This document shows, in pieces, positions 46,478-56,636 of a stretch of 64,000 nucleotides of DNA. Position numbers and translations under genes: made by a program. The notes under the pieces were generated by a model that was not told the origin of the DNA, did not search any database, and saw only the letters and a list, made by a program, of their open reading frames with translations. Numbering within the stretch: the stretch's first letter is position 1; every line of letters begins with the position of its first letter. The stretch covers positions 125,637,721 to 125,701,720 of the forward strand of contig OY726559.1 of the NCBI GenBank assembly GCA_963383645.1, given 5' to 3'. The DNA comes from Muscardinus avellanarius (lineage: Eukaryota > Chordata > Mammalia > Rodentia > Gliridae).

Positions 46478-46962
46478 GGGAGTTTGTATACTCTTCTGTT
46501 GCCTGTGCCATTGAAATCATATTCAAGAAATCACTGCCAATTTCAATGTTGTGAGGTTTTATGACCCAGATTTTCTTCTAAAAGTTTATAGTCTTAAGAT
46601 TTATATTTAGGTCTTTTATCTATTTTGAGTTAATATTTGTATATGGGATTAGGTAAGGGTCCAATTTTATTCTTTTTCATGTAACTATTATTTTTCAACA
46701 ATATTTAGTTAAAAGATTATTATCTCCTCCACCAAATGTCTGTGGAAACCTTGTCAAAAATAACTTGACAATATATGGAAGAATTTAGCTCTAGGCTTGT
46801 TTTTAACTCCAATGGTTTATATATCTGCCTTTAGAACAGTACTACACTGTTTCAATTATTGTAGCTTTATATGGTTTGAAATCAGAAAATATACATCTTC
46901 TAGCTTTGTTCTTTTTTGAGATTGTTTTGGGTATCTAGAGTCCATATTCTATATTAGGATAG
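46478..46962 (-). mobile_element. Inverted L1 ORF2 3' segment inside the composite element (copy E)
   Basis: Reads as the complement of L1 ORF2 near its C-terminus. Plus-strand landmarks are 'CTGTTGCCTGTGCCATTGAA', 'GGTAAGGGTCCAATTTTATT', 'ATATATCTGCCTTTAGAACA' and 'AGATTGTTTTGGGTATCTAG', the familiar antisense of that L1 region. It is present at the same place and orientation in the second copy, so it is a fixed part of the element and not a later insertion. Confidence 0.88.
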
Positions 46963-47326
46963 ATTTTTTCTGAAAAATAAATATATAAATATATGATAGT
47001 TTCACCTAAAAAAAAAAAGAAAAAAATATTCTCTGGTAAGAAAGAAAGCAAAAAGAAATATTGAAATGTTATCTTTAAGTCATCAAAAGCTTGGTATCAG
47101 ACAAATGAAACTGTTATGTGAGATTATCATTTTTAAGTTTGGATAAATTGCTATAATACTAGATGTCAACCACTAAGCCAAGCATGGGAAGGAGGGATGG
47201 GGAGGGAATGGGGTGGGGATCGGGTGGGGGCTGTCTGGGCAATGGGTGCATGTATGTCTACAAAAGTTTTTTTGTATCCCACTATGATGTATGAATACAG
47301 TGCACCAATAAAAAATAAATTAAAAA
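46963..47326 (+). mobile_element. L1-like 3' UTR of the composite element (copy E)
   Basis: Contains an A-run near 47008-47020, a G-rich polypurine tract (about 47187-47231, groups such as GGGGTGGGG and GGGTGGGGG) typical of L1 3' UTRs, and the end 'CACTATGATGTATGAATAC' then 'GTGCACCAATAAAAAATAAA'. The G groups could fold as a G-quadruplex. Confidence 0.8.
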
Positions 47327-47369
47327 AATATTGGCAAACCTGTGAATGGCATATCAAGAACTGAGGCTT

Positions 47370-47615
47370 TATCTATTCAAATTATAAAACCAGGAGACTA
47401 GTTCTCCTCTAAGTGCTTTATAGATAGTCTTATTTAGTCTTTAAGATACCTCTCTGAGATAGGTTCTTTTATTTTTCCTATTTTATAGTGGAAATGCCGA
47501 GGCACAAATAGAGTTTATCTCACCCAAGGTCACATGGCTAATGAGCGGGGAAGCTAGGAACTGAACCAGGCAGACTGGATCTACTGTCCTCGCTATAACC
47601 TCTGAGGTGCTCCAG
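47370..47615 (+). mobile_element. MIR element
   Basis: 'CTCTAAGTGCTTTATAGATA', 'CCTATTTTATAGTGGAAATG', 'CCCAAGGTCACATGGCTAAT' and 'GAAGCTAGGAACTGAACCAG' are MIR blocks in order. Confidence 0.88.
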
Positions 47616-48635
47616 TTTTCACAGTAAATGGAGATATCCATGACAGAGCACTAAACCACGTATGCAAACTCTCTGGGTTTAGAGGTAATTTCTGTGACTC
47701 TATCTAGCTGATTTCTAAAGTCCATCTCAGCTTCATATGCTAAGCAAAAGGCAAAGAGAAAATCCTGACTTCCCAACTTATGCCTGGATAGGAGAAACTC
47801 AGACTTGAGTGGTTCTAGCTCCCAGTCTTGTGCCCTGCTTCCTTTGCTCGCTGGAACGTGCGTGAACCTCACTGCAGTTACCACTGGCACTGACCACCTG
47901 GTTGCTGATTAGTGAGAGCTAGTGAACAGAATTCAGGAGAGCCTGGGCTCCACAACACCCTCTCTTTGAACAGGCTGCAGCTGCCTCTGAGGTGGTTCTT
48001 TGGCCAGGATGTGGTCGAATATTCACACTTAAAAGCCCACTGAAGGGGACTTAAAAGAAACAACAACAGAAGCAGGTGGAATAGAAGTGACCTAGTCACC
48101 TTTTGCCCTCAGTGCTGCTGCAATATCTGGGAAGAACTGGGCAGACCAGCCATGCTGGACCCTAAACCTCTCTGTGATTCCCGCCTTGCTGCTCCTTTGA
48201 ATAGAACTCCTGCCAGGGACTCATTCCATGGTAAAACAACCTCAATTGGAGAGGGAATTGCTGCTGGAATTCAAAGTAAGTGTGGAGGGGAAGAGTCTAA
48301 TTTGAGGAACTGGAATTTCAGCAAAGGTGACTTAGTTTCTTGATTGGCAAATTGAGAGGTGCCTTTTAGTGCCCAGGGGAAGCTCGCAGCTGAGGGGCTC
48401 TCGGCTTGAAATAGGTGGAGTGGGGCTTGGAGAGTGTGGCAGACTGCACGTCTGCACGTCGTGTTGGTTTTCTCCTTTCGCAAACAAAGCAGTTCAAGAT
48501 TCTGTCCTTCTAGGTGGCTTTGTTCAGTTTATATCCTGGGGTTAAACCTCCTAGGGAAATGAGATTATAAAAACAAATGGGAGGGGAGAGGGAAAGGGGG
48601 ACCTATACCAGAGGGTTAAACAGTGATGCTGATTC
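47616..48635. other. Unique non-coding sequence
   Basis: No exon or transposon recognised. Open frames of 60 to 80 codons only. Confidence 0.4.
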
Positions 48636-48652
48636 AAAATCAGGGATATTTA

Positions 48653-48875
48653 TTTATTTATTTATTTATTTTGCAGGTCTGGGGATGGAACCCAGGGGCA
48701 TTCGACCTCCGAGCTACAGCCCCTGCCCTATTTTTTTTTTCTTTATTTTGAAACCGGGTCTCACTGAGTTGCAGAGGGCCTCACAAAGTAGCTGAGGCTG
48801 TCCGCGAACCGCAATTCTCAGGTCTCAGCCTCCCAAATGCTGGGATTACAAGCATGTGCCACCACGTCCAGCTAT
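48653..48875 (-). mobile_element. B1-ID SINE with perfect TSD
   Basis: (TATT)n tail, 'GGGGATGGAACCCAGGGGC', end 'CCACCACGTCCAGC'. Perfect duplication AAAATCAGGGATATTTA at 48636-48652 and 48876-48892. Confidence 0.95.
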
Positions 48876-48993
48876 AAAATCAGGGATATTTAGATTTGAA
48901 AAAAATGTTATGTCATCTATTTTGATATAAGTGGTCAAATTCAAATGACAAATATTTTAGTAATCCTCTCCAAAACATTGTACATTATTCCGT

Positions 48994-49196
48994 CTTTTTT
49001 TTGTGGTAATGGAGATTGAACATAGGGATGTTCTACCTCTAGTCTACACCCCCAGCCTTTTTCATATTTTGTTTTGAAACAGGGTCTTGCTAAGTTGCTA
49101 AGAGTCTTGGTAAGTTGCCAAGGCTGTCCTCAACACTATGATCCTCCTGCCTCAGCCTCCCAAGTACTGGGAATACAAGTAGCTACCACATCCAGT
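48994..49196 (-). mobile_element. B1-ID SINE (older)
   Basis: 'GTGGTAATGGAGATTGAAC' to 'GTAGCTACCACATCCAG'. Confidence 0.85.
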
Positions 49197-49318
49197 TTTC
49201 TGTCCTCAAGAGTTTTGTTTGTTTGTTTGTTTTTTGCAGTACCTTACTGTGACTGAACTGTCCATTTGCCCCACATGGTTTCCTTGCACACACCTCAAAT
49301 CCAGAATATTGAAAACTG

Positions 49319-49320
<2 letters not shown>

Positions 49321-49365
<45 letters not shown>

Positions 49366-49368
49366 TGT
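49321..49368. repeat. (GT)n microsatellite
   Basis: About 24 GT units with one interruption, adjoining an ID element of the minus strand (likely its tail). Confidence 0.95.
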
Positions 49369-49369
49369 T

Positions 49370-49673
49370 TTCCTAGGGATCAAAAACTAGGGCTTTGCAC
49401 ATGCTGGGCAAGAACTCTATCATTGAGCTGGGCATGGTGGTGCACGCCTATAATCCAAGTACTTGGGAGGCTGAGACAGGAGGATCAGAGGTGCAAGACC
49501 AGCCTTAGCAATGTAGTGAGACCCTCAGCAATTTAGTAGGACCCTGTTTCAAAATAAAAAATAGAAAGGGCTGGGCTTGTAGTTCAGAGATAGAATGCCT
49601 CCAAGTTAAAATCACAGAAAACAAAAACAAACAAAAAAATGAGCTCTACCACTGAGCTACATCTATAGGCAAA
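49370..49673 (-). mobile_element. ID element split by a SINE
   Basis: 'GGGATCAAAAACTAGGGCTT' and 'CATGCTGGGCAAGAACTCTA' (49376-49425) continue at 49641-49673 with 'CTCTACCACTGAGCTACATC'. The plus-strand SINE lies between, and the ctctaYcaYtgag segment is present on both sides as its target duplication. Confidence 0.85.
49426..49640 (+). mobile_element. B1-ID SINE inserted in an ID element
   Basis: 'GCTGGGCATGGTGGTGCACG' to 'CTGGGCTTGTAGTTCAGAG', with a CAAA-rich tail. Confidence 0.9.
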
Positions 49674-49754
49674 GGCTGAGGTCTTGATTTACTCTCCCAA
49701 ACTCTTTCTGAAGCAGCTGTCCCTTCTCTAAGTAGCACTTTATCTTTCTAGTTG

Positions 49755-50425
49755 TTCAAGCCAAAATGAAACAAAACAAAATCCCTGTGGGGTGATCCTG
49801 GACGTCACACTTGGTTAGATCCATGCTTCATTGAATCCATCAACAAATCCTGTCCTCTCTCTTGAAAACATGTACTCAGAACCAGCTCTCTTCCTCACAG
49901 CCTTCTCCCTGGCTTCCTGCTTCCACCCTTGACCCCATTTCCCTGTTCTCAGCACCACAGCCAGGGCAGGGCTCTTACACCAACGCGCAGGTCTTGTCAC
50001 TTGTCTGCCTACAGCCTTCCTGGGGCTTCTCACATTTCCCTCAGTGTCGAAGCCTTGCCATGGCCTGGCCTGTGCGCTTGCTCCTTCTGCCTGGCGTGTT
50101 CTCAGCCCTGGACTCCTCATGTCCACGTGGGGCCTCCTTTGCTCTCAGGCTTCCCACAGAGCTCTTCCTGGTTACGCTATTTAAATTGCAAACTTCCCTC
50201 AGTCCTATTTTCTATCCCCTATCTCCTTCGCTGGATCTTTTTTCCCTCCATAGCACTTACCACCACCTGGTAAATTTATATTGTATTTATTTATCTTGGT
50301 TGCTGTCTGTCTACCCCCACTTGATTTGTAAGATACATAAGAGCTGAAATTTTCCTGTTTTTTTAATTGATGTATCCCTCGAACCATAATGCCTGAACAG
50401 TCAGTACTAGGCTTTTAGTAGGGAA
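49755..50425 (+). mobile_element. L2 element (3' portion)
   Basis: 'CTTGCCATGGCCTGGCCTGT', 'CTTCTGCCTGGCGTGTTCT', 'CCATAGCACTTACCACCACC' and 'ACCCCCACTTGATTTGTAAG' match L2 blocks in order. Open frames of 103 to 161 codons across it are incidental. Confidence 0.8.
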
Positions 50426-50457
50426 GAAGGAAGGAAGGAAGGAAGGAAGGAGGAAGG
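50424..50457. repeat. (GAAG)n microsatellite
   Basis: AAGG units in tandem after the L2 end. Confidence 0.9.
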
Positions 50458-50459
50458 AA

Positions 50460-50980
50460 TCCAAAATTATCAGTGGAGTAGTACATATAAGAACAATTGT
50501 TGAAAGATAGACTCAATGATTCTGGAATTATAAATTAAAGCATTGAACATTAAAAGAAATATGAGAGCCAATAAAACAAGAATGTTTGGTATGCATATTT
50601 ATAAATACAGAGCATGCATATACACATGCATACACACAATGAATTTGTAAGTCTTCTACTAAAACTGAAATAAAAGTTCCTATAGAATAAGAAATAATCA
50701 CTGGAAACCAATGATATGATTTCAGTATTACTAGTAGAAATATATAAGATGTCATTGAGATTGTTTTTGTTAACAGTTTGTTTCTGTGTTTTAGTTTTCT
50801 GAATAAATAACCATTAATGGGCTTTCATAGATTTATTTTTTCTTTCAGGTCCCAATCATGGTTTTCCACTTAAGTGTCAGGTTTCTTAATTTCAAATTGT
50901 TTTACAATAGCACTCACCAAGAACCAAACCCCTAAACTGTAGATACATTTATGCATTCCTTTTTATATCAGAAATAAATA
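50460..50980. other. AT-rich unique sequence
   Basis: No feature recognised. Confidence 0.4.
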
Positions 50981-51200
50981 AACCAAGCACGATGGCACAT
51001 GCCTGTAATTCTACCCCAAAGAGGCTGAGCCAGGAGAATTCCAGATTCAAGGCCAGCTTCAGCAGCTTAGTGAAACCCTGTTTCAAAATTAAAATTAAAA
51101 AGGGTTGAGTGTGCAGCTTGGAGATAGAATCCCCTGGGTTCAATTTCTAGTACCACTAAATAAAGAACTACATACATACATACATACATACATACATAAT
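50981..51200 (+). mobile_element. B1-ID SINE (older) with (CATA)n
   Basis: 'CCAAGCACGATGGCACATGC' to 'TTCAATTTCTAGTACCAC', then an (ATAC)n repeat at 51171-51198. Confidence 0.85.
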
Positions 51201-51340
51201 ACATACATATAAAAGACATACTAATTATCTAGTGTTGGGGCTTCTAATTCTTCCATGAGGACAGCTTCCTCCTCTCCCTCCCGCCTCTGCCTCCTCTTTT
51301 CCCCTTCTCCTCTCCACCTTCCTCCTACTCCTTTTTCTTC

Positions 51341-51412
51341 TGTGCTGGGGATTGAACCCAGGGCTTATGCATGTTAGGTAAGTGCTCCACCACTGAGCTA
51401 CATCCTTAGCCC
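51341..51412 (-). mobile_element. ID element
   Basis: 'GTGCTGGGGATTGAACCCAG', 'GGTAAGTGCTCCACCACTG', 'AGCTACATCCTTAGCCCC'. A pyrimidine-rich tail precedes it (51258-51340). Confidence 0.92.
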
Positions 51413-51589
51413 CATTAGTACAACCTCTAATGAGAGTGCATGCAAAGCAAAATTTTCTCTCTCCTCAATGCCATAGAGAACAGATGTCATTATTTCCTCT
51501 TAACAAATGACCACTCATATAGATCATAGTAGCTATAAAAAACAAAGTAAAGGAATAGCAAACTAAATTCAAAGAAAGCAACAGAAAGG

Positions 51590-51785
51590 CCGGGCATGGT
51601 GGCGCACGCTTGTAATCCCCGCACTTGGGAGGCAGAGACAGAAGGATCGCGCAGGTTCGAAGCCAGCCACGTGTGCTGGCTTAGGAGACCCTGTTTCCAA
51701 ATAAAAATGTAAAAATAGGTCTGGGAGTGTAGCCCGGAGGTAGAAGGGCTTCCAGGAACACCAGTACCACCAAAAAAGAAAAAGA
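51590..51785 (+). mobile_element. Young short-form B1-ID SINE with perfect TSD
   Basis: 'CCGGGCATGGTGGCGCACGC', B-box-like 'GGTTCGAAGCC', 'GCTGGCTTAGGAGACC'. Perfect 18-bp duplication AAGAAAGCAACAGAAAGG at 51572-51589 and 51786-51803. Confidence 0.95.
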
Positions 51786-51817
51786 AAGAAAGCAACAGAA
51801 AGGAATTAATAAAGGAG

Positions 51818-52050
51818 GAGCCAGGAGTGGTGGCACATGCTTGTAATCCCAGTACTTGGGAGGCTGAAACAGGAGGACCACAGATTCAGGACCAGCCTTT
51901 GCAACTTAGCGAGACCCTGTTTTAAATAAAAAATAAAGTAGAGATGGTGATGTAGCTCTGAGATAGAATGCTTTTAGGTTTAGCTCACAGCACACACACA
52001 CCAAAAAAAGGAAGGAAGGAAGGAAGGAAGGAAGGAAGGAAGGAAGGAAG
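51818..52050 (+). mobile_element. B1-ID SINE with (GGAA)n tail
   Basis: 'GAGCCAGGAGTGGTGGCACA' to 'GCTCACAGCACACAC', then GGAA units at 52010-52050. Confidence 0.9.
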
Positions 52051-52081
52051 GCAGCCATGAAATATATAAGAAATATATAGT

Positions 52082-52290
52082 AGAGTCTGGTGTGATGGCA
52101 CACACCTATACTCCTAGTACCTGGGAGGCTGAGATGAGAGGATCACAGATTTGAGGACAGCCTCAATTTAGCAAGACCCTCAGCAATTTAGTAAGATCCT
52201 GTTTCAGAATAAAAAAAAATTATAAAGGGGCTGAAGATATAGCTCAGAGGTAAAATACCCCTGGCTTTGATCCCCAGTACCAAAAATAAG
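52082..52290 (+). mobile_element. B1-ID SINE (diverged)
   Basis: 'AGAGTCTGGTGTGATGGCAC' to 'TTTGATCCCCAGTACC'. Confidence 0.88.
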
Positions 52291-52622
52291 TGAATACATA
52301 AATAAATAAAGACATACAATTGAGATCAACAAACAAGAGTGAATTATTTAGAGAAGTACATAAAATTAACAAGCCATAGCTGAGAATGATCAAAAAATAA
52401 AAGTCACAAATATGAGAAATGAAGAAAGGGGCATTATTAAAAATACCTTGGAAAACTGACAGAGAATGAGAGAATTAGCAACTAGTTTCTGTCCTTATGT
52501 TTGATTAATTTATGCAAATGGAGGCATTCCTAGAAAAGTTTGACTCCAGAAGAAACAGAAAACTTGAAACCACAAATAGAATTAATAGTTTAAATTTTTT
52601 CCAAAAGAGAAAATACAACTCA

Positions 52623-52797
52623 TGCTGGGTGTGGTGGCGCATGCTTGCAATCCCAGCATTCGGGAAGCAGAGACCAGAGGCCCTTTGCAACTCACTGAGA
52701 CCCTGTTTCAAAAAATATAAAGACTAAAAAGTAAGGCCGGGGGTATAGCTTGAAGGCAGAATGCCCCTGGGTTCCATCTCCAGTACCATAAAATAAA
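52623..52797 (+). mobile_element. B1-ID SINE with internal deletion
   Basis: 'GCTGGGTGTGGTGGCGCATG', then 'AGCAGAGACCAGAGGCCC', missing part of the B1 right end. The flanks GAAAATACAACTCAT and GAAAATATAACTCAT form a duplication with one mismatch. Confidence 0.9.
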
Positions 52798-52995
52798 AAG
52801 AAAATATAACTCATATAAAACTAATTCCCAGTTAATATAAAGCTTGATTCTAAAATTTATTAGGACCACAGGTGAGAAAATAAATCTAAGGCCAATCTCA
52901 CTCAAAAATTCTTAGGAAATTATTTGTGAGCCGAATTCTATAATATTTGAGTTCTGTAACATTATGAATATATACTAATGTATTATGATCAATGG

Positions 52996-53370
52996 GGTTG
53001 TGTTAGCTTTCTGTCATTGTAACAAAATACCAGAAATAATCAACTCATAAAAAAGAAAGGTTGGCTTGTGGTTTCAAAGGTTTCAGTCCATGGTTACTTG
53101 GCCCCATTGCCTTTGTGGCTATGGTGGCGCTGTAGATCATGAGGGCAAGGAAGCTGCTCAGGTCACAGAAGTTGGGAAGCAAAGGAAGAGAGGAAGGAGT
53201 GGCCAGAAGCCAAATAGCCATGTCCAGGGCCTGCCCCAATGACCTAACTTCCTTCCACAAGACCCCACCTCCTAAAGGTTCTACTACTTCTCCATAGCGC
53301 CATGGGTTGGGGACTAAGCCTTCAACACAGGAGCCGTTGGGGGACATTTATACAAACCATAGAGTGGATT
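52996..53370 (-). mobile_element. MaLR LTR
   Basis: Plus-strand landmarks 'TGTGTTAGCTTTCTGTCATT' and 'GTAACAAAATACCAGAAATA' are the complement of a MaLR 3' end. It continues to 'GGGGACATTTATACAAACCA'. Confidence 0.8.
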
Positions 53371-53390
53371 TTACCAATATACAAACACAC

Positions 53391-53395
<5 letters not shown>

Positions 53396-53438
<43 letters not shown>
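53396..53438. repeat. (TA)n microsatellite
   Basis: Pure alternating AT of about 42 bases. Confidence 0.95.
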
Positions 53439-53440
<2 letters not shown>

Positions 53441-53869
53441 AACTAATATAGTTTACCAATTTGCAAACTAATATCTGATGATCAGATGATCAAAGTAACT
53501 TTTAGCAAACTAGAATTAGGAAAGAAATTTTTTATTCCAACAAAAAAAAAATCTTTAGAAATCCTAAAGCAAATGCATTTAATCATAAAATATTAAAAGC
53601 TTTCCCTTTGCAATTGAGAACTAGGTAAGGATGTTTTCTATAACTATTTTCATGCAATACTGTACTAGAGGCCTTTGACAAGATAATATGAAAGAGAAAT
53701 AAAGGTTGTATAAGGTTTAGAAAAAAGAAATGCAGCTTCATTATTCATGGATAATTATTATATAAATAGAAAATTCTTAAATCTACAGATAAGTTATTAG
53801 AATTTACACAAATTTGGGAATTTCTAGAACAAAAATCTCTATATAAACCCATACTAGTAATGATACTTT

Positions 53870-54113
53870 CAGCTGGGTGCAGTGGTGCACACCTATAATC
53901 CCAGGTACTCTAGAGGTGAAGGTAGGAAGATGTCAAGTTTGAGGGCAATCTGAGCAACTTAGCAAGAGCTTATCTCAAAATAAAAAATAAAAATGGCTAG
54001 GGGTATAACTCCATGGTAGACTGTTCCTGTATTAAATCACTAGTACTGGGGAAAAGAAGACAAAATAAGAAAGAGGAAGAGGAAGAGGAAGAGGAGGAGA
54101 AAGAGAAAGAGAA
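53870..54113 (+). mobile_element. B1-ID SINE with (GGAAGA)n tail
   Basis: 'CAGCTGGGTGCAGTGGTGCA' to 'AAATCACTAGTACTGGGG', followed by an AGAGGA-rich tract (54066-54113). Confidence 0.85.
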
Positions 54114-54236
54114 ATTGTGGAATTAGTGCAGAGATAAATAAGTGGTCCACTAGACCAAAATATAAAGCCCTAAAACAGACTTTGGCATGTGACAGAGGTA
54201 GCAAAGCAGAGCAGTTAAAAATTGACATAAATGGAG

Positions 54237-54254
54237 ACTTCCGGGAAGATGGCG
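54237..54254 (+). promoter_or_regulatory. ETS-like plus YY1-like motif at element start (copy F)
   Basis: ACTTCCGG at 54237-54244 and AAGATGGCG at 54246-54254. The YY1-like part here is the full consensus, whereas the sister copy has AAGATGGTG. Inferred transcription start region by analogy with human L1. Confidence 0.6.
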
Positions 54255-55025
54255 ACCGAGAAAAGTGGGGCTTAAGAGCCCCGCTAACTACCAATCTCCA
54301 TTACCACAAAATCAGCGCCTTTCATAGCCAGAAAACACCATCACCAGAGAAACAAAAAAATCACCAGGCTCCAGAGAGAAAGCGGACTGAGAATAGAGCT
54401 CAGAGCCACAGAGGAGATACACCGGCCTCATGCCCGAGGACGCGGCAGCAGCGCTATACTGCCGGCGGCAGCGGTGATTTCACCAGACAGCTACAGCAAG
54501 CCGAGGTGGCCGCTGCGGAACAGCTAGGCGGGATTTCTCGGCGAAGGTACATCTAAAGCTCCCAGTGGCTGAGCTCAGCACACGCTGCAGGGATTCAGAG
54601 TGGAAATCAAAACCAAGAAGAAATACGCCAGCCTCACGGCCGAGGGCGTGGCAGCAGCGCCATATTGCCACCGGCAGCAGCAGCAGAGAATTCACCAAGT
54701 CCAGTACGGCTACATCTGCGTACTCAAGAACAGTGAGTCAAATTGCGGGCCACAGAGGAGAAATCCCAGTACTGTACTCCCTGGGACTTGACCCAGTGGG
54801 GGAGTGGCGGTGACAGAGATATCACACCATAGGAGAACGTGCAACCTGGCACCCCCCACAGTCTAAAGCAGCCTCTATCGACTCTCTGGGTCGGAGACTC
54901 TGTGATACAACCCAGTAAAGGAGTAGTGGGGTCTGAGATACTACTGACTCGAGATCCAGAACACCTTAAGTGAAGTCATAGTGACCCAAGGGAAGAACCC
55001 AGAGAAGGCACAAACTTCCGAAATC

Positions 55026-55942
55026 ATGGGAAAGAGGAATAATACTAGAGCAATGAATGCCCACAACCCCACAACATCAGAACCCGATAAAGCAGAAAAT
55101 CAGAGATTTCTAGAAGATCAAATCAGGAAAATAACTGTAGAAATAATAGAGGTGCTTCGAAAAGAACTCAGAGAGAGCCAAAAAGAGATAAAGGATGCAA
55201 TTAATGAAGTAAGGCCTCAATTCAAAGCACAAACAACCGATTAGACCACATGGAGAACAGAATCTCGCTCTTAGAAGATGATCACTCCAAAAATGAATGC
55301 ATAGTTTCTAATCTAGAAAAAAATATCCGACAGCAGGAATCTGATATTGAAGAAATATGGGCCCATTTTAAGAGAGCTAACCTAAGAATAATTGGAATAG
55401 AGGAGGGAAAAGAAAGTGAAACCAAAGGGATCAACAATCTCTTCAAGGAAGTAATAGCAGAAAATTTTCCAAACATAGAGCAAGAGGTTGATACACAGGT
55501 CCAGGAAACTTATAGAACTCCCTTTAGACAGGATTGGAGAAGAGGATCCCCACGCCACATCATTGTCAAAATGACCAATGTGGAAGCCAAGCAGAGATTC
55601 TTAAAGGCAACAAAAACAAAGGGCCAAGTGACATTCAGAGGCAAACCAATTAGAATCACTCCAGACTTCCCAAACCAAGTCATGAGAGCCAGAAGGGCTT
55701 GGAGTAACATATTCCAAACTCTGAAAGAAAACAACTTCCAGCCAAAAATTTCCTACCCAGCAAAACTTTCTATCAAATTAGATGGAGAAATAAGAAGCTT
55801 CCATGACAAACAGAAACTGAAGGAATTTATGTCTTCAAAACCAGCACTAGAGAAAATACTCAAAGAGATTAACTACAAAGAAGAAATAGGTAACACACAC
55901 CAGAACCAGAGAAATAAGATTTTCCATCCAACAGACAACTAA
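55026..55942 (+). pseudogene. L1 ORF1 (RNA-binding chaperone), copy F, one frameshift
   Basis: Same 305-codon ORF1 as in the other copy, with ATG at 55026 and stop at 55940-55942. A single lesion is visible: one A is missing in GTAAGG near 55210-55212 (the sister has GTAAAGG), which shifts the frame before the coiled coil. The downstream 230 codons (55250-55942) are open and cover the second half of the coiled coil, the RRM ('RHIIVKMTNVEAKQRFLKAT') and the C-terminal domain. Codon 1 context is 'AAATCATGGG' with a G at +4, adequate for initiation. Confidence 0.93.
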
Positions 55943-56153
55943 GATTGGTTATCTGTGGAGATTCATTATTTATGTTAGTCTTTTACCTATCTCTAAATTG
56001 TATTGTTTGCCTTTATTGTTAATTTTTAGGATTTCTAGTTGGAATATTAATATACCTTCAGATATAGCATTTGGAAATATTTTATCCCATTCTATTAGTA
56101 ACTTTTAACTCTGTTTACATTGTCTTTGGATATACAATTTTTTTTATTTTTTA
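55943..56153 (+). other. AT-rich spacer of the composite element (copy F)
   Basis: Matches 46262-46477 of the sister copy with small indels. Origin unrecognised. Confidence 0.6.
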
Positions 56154-56636
56154 GGGAGTTTGTATACTCCTCTGTTGCCTGTGCCATTGAAATCATATCC
56201 AAGAAATCACTGCCAATTTCAATGTTGTGAGGTTTTATGACCCAGATTTTCTCCTAAAAGTTTATAGTCTTAAGATTTATATTTAGGTCTTTTATCTATT
56301 TTGAATTAATATTTGTATATGGTGTAAGGTAAGGGTCCAATTTTATTATTTTTCATGTAATTATTATTTTTCAACAATATTTAGTTAAAAGATTATTATT
56401 TCCACCACCAAATGTTCGTGGAAACCTTTTCAAATATAACTTGACAATACAGGGAAGAGTTTAGCTCTAGGCTTGTTTTTAACTCCAATGGTTTATATAT
56501 CTTCCTTTAGAACAGTACTACACTGTTTCAATTATTGTAGCTTTATATGGTTTGAAATCAGAAAATATATATCTTCTAGCTTTGTTCTTTTTCAAGATCG
56601 TTTTGGGTATCTAGAGTCCATATTCCATATTAGGAT
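56154..56636 (-). mobile_element. Inverted L1 ORF2 3' segment inside the composite element (copy F)
   Basis: Same inverted segment and same junctions as 46478-46962. Landmarks are 'CTGTTGCCTGTGCCATTGAA' and 'AGATCGTTTTGGGTATCTAG'. Small differences from the sister ('GGTGTAAGGTAAGG' versus 'GGGATTAGGTAAGG') are ordinary divergence. Confidence 0.88.

Larger units (their letters stand above)
44374..47326 (+). mobile_element. Composite ORF1-only L1 element, copy E
   Basis: A complete 2953-bp insertion flanked by a perfect 16-bp duplication AATATTGGCAAACCTG (44358-44373, 47327-47342). The order is: 5' end ACTTCCGGGAAGATGG; a GC-rich 5' UTR with two tandem units (starts at 44638 and 44911, period 273); L1 ORF1 (45346-46261); an AT-rich spacer of about 215 bp; an inverted L1 ORF2 3' segment (46478-46962); a sense L1-like 3' UTR with a G-rich tract (47187-47231); and an AATAAA-containing A-rich end. 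There is no ORF2 in sense orientation. A second copy with the same architecture lies at 54234-56996. It is non-autonomous and presumably mobilised by L1 ORF2p. ORF1-only (HAL1-type) elements are known in mammals, but whether this family has been described is unknown to me. Confidence 0.93.

Noticed and set aside
49815..50347. Open frames of 103 to 161 codons on both strands.
   Set aside because: The sequence follows L2 3' blocks in order, so the frames are incidental.
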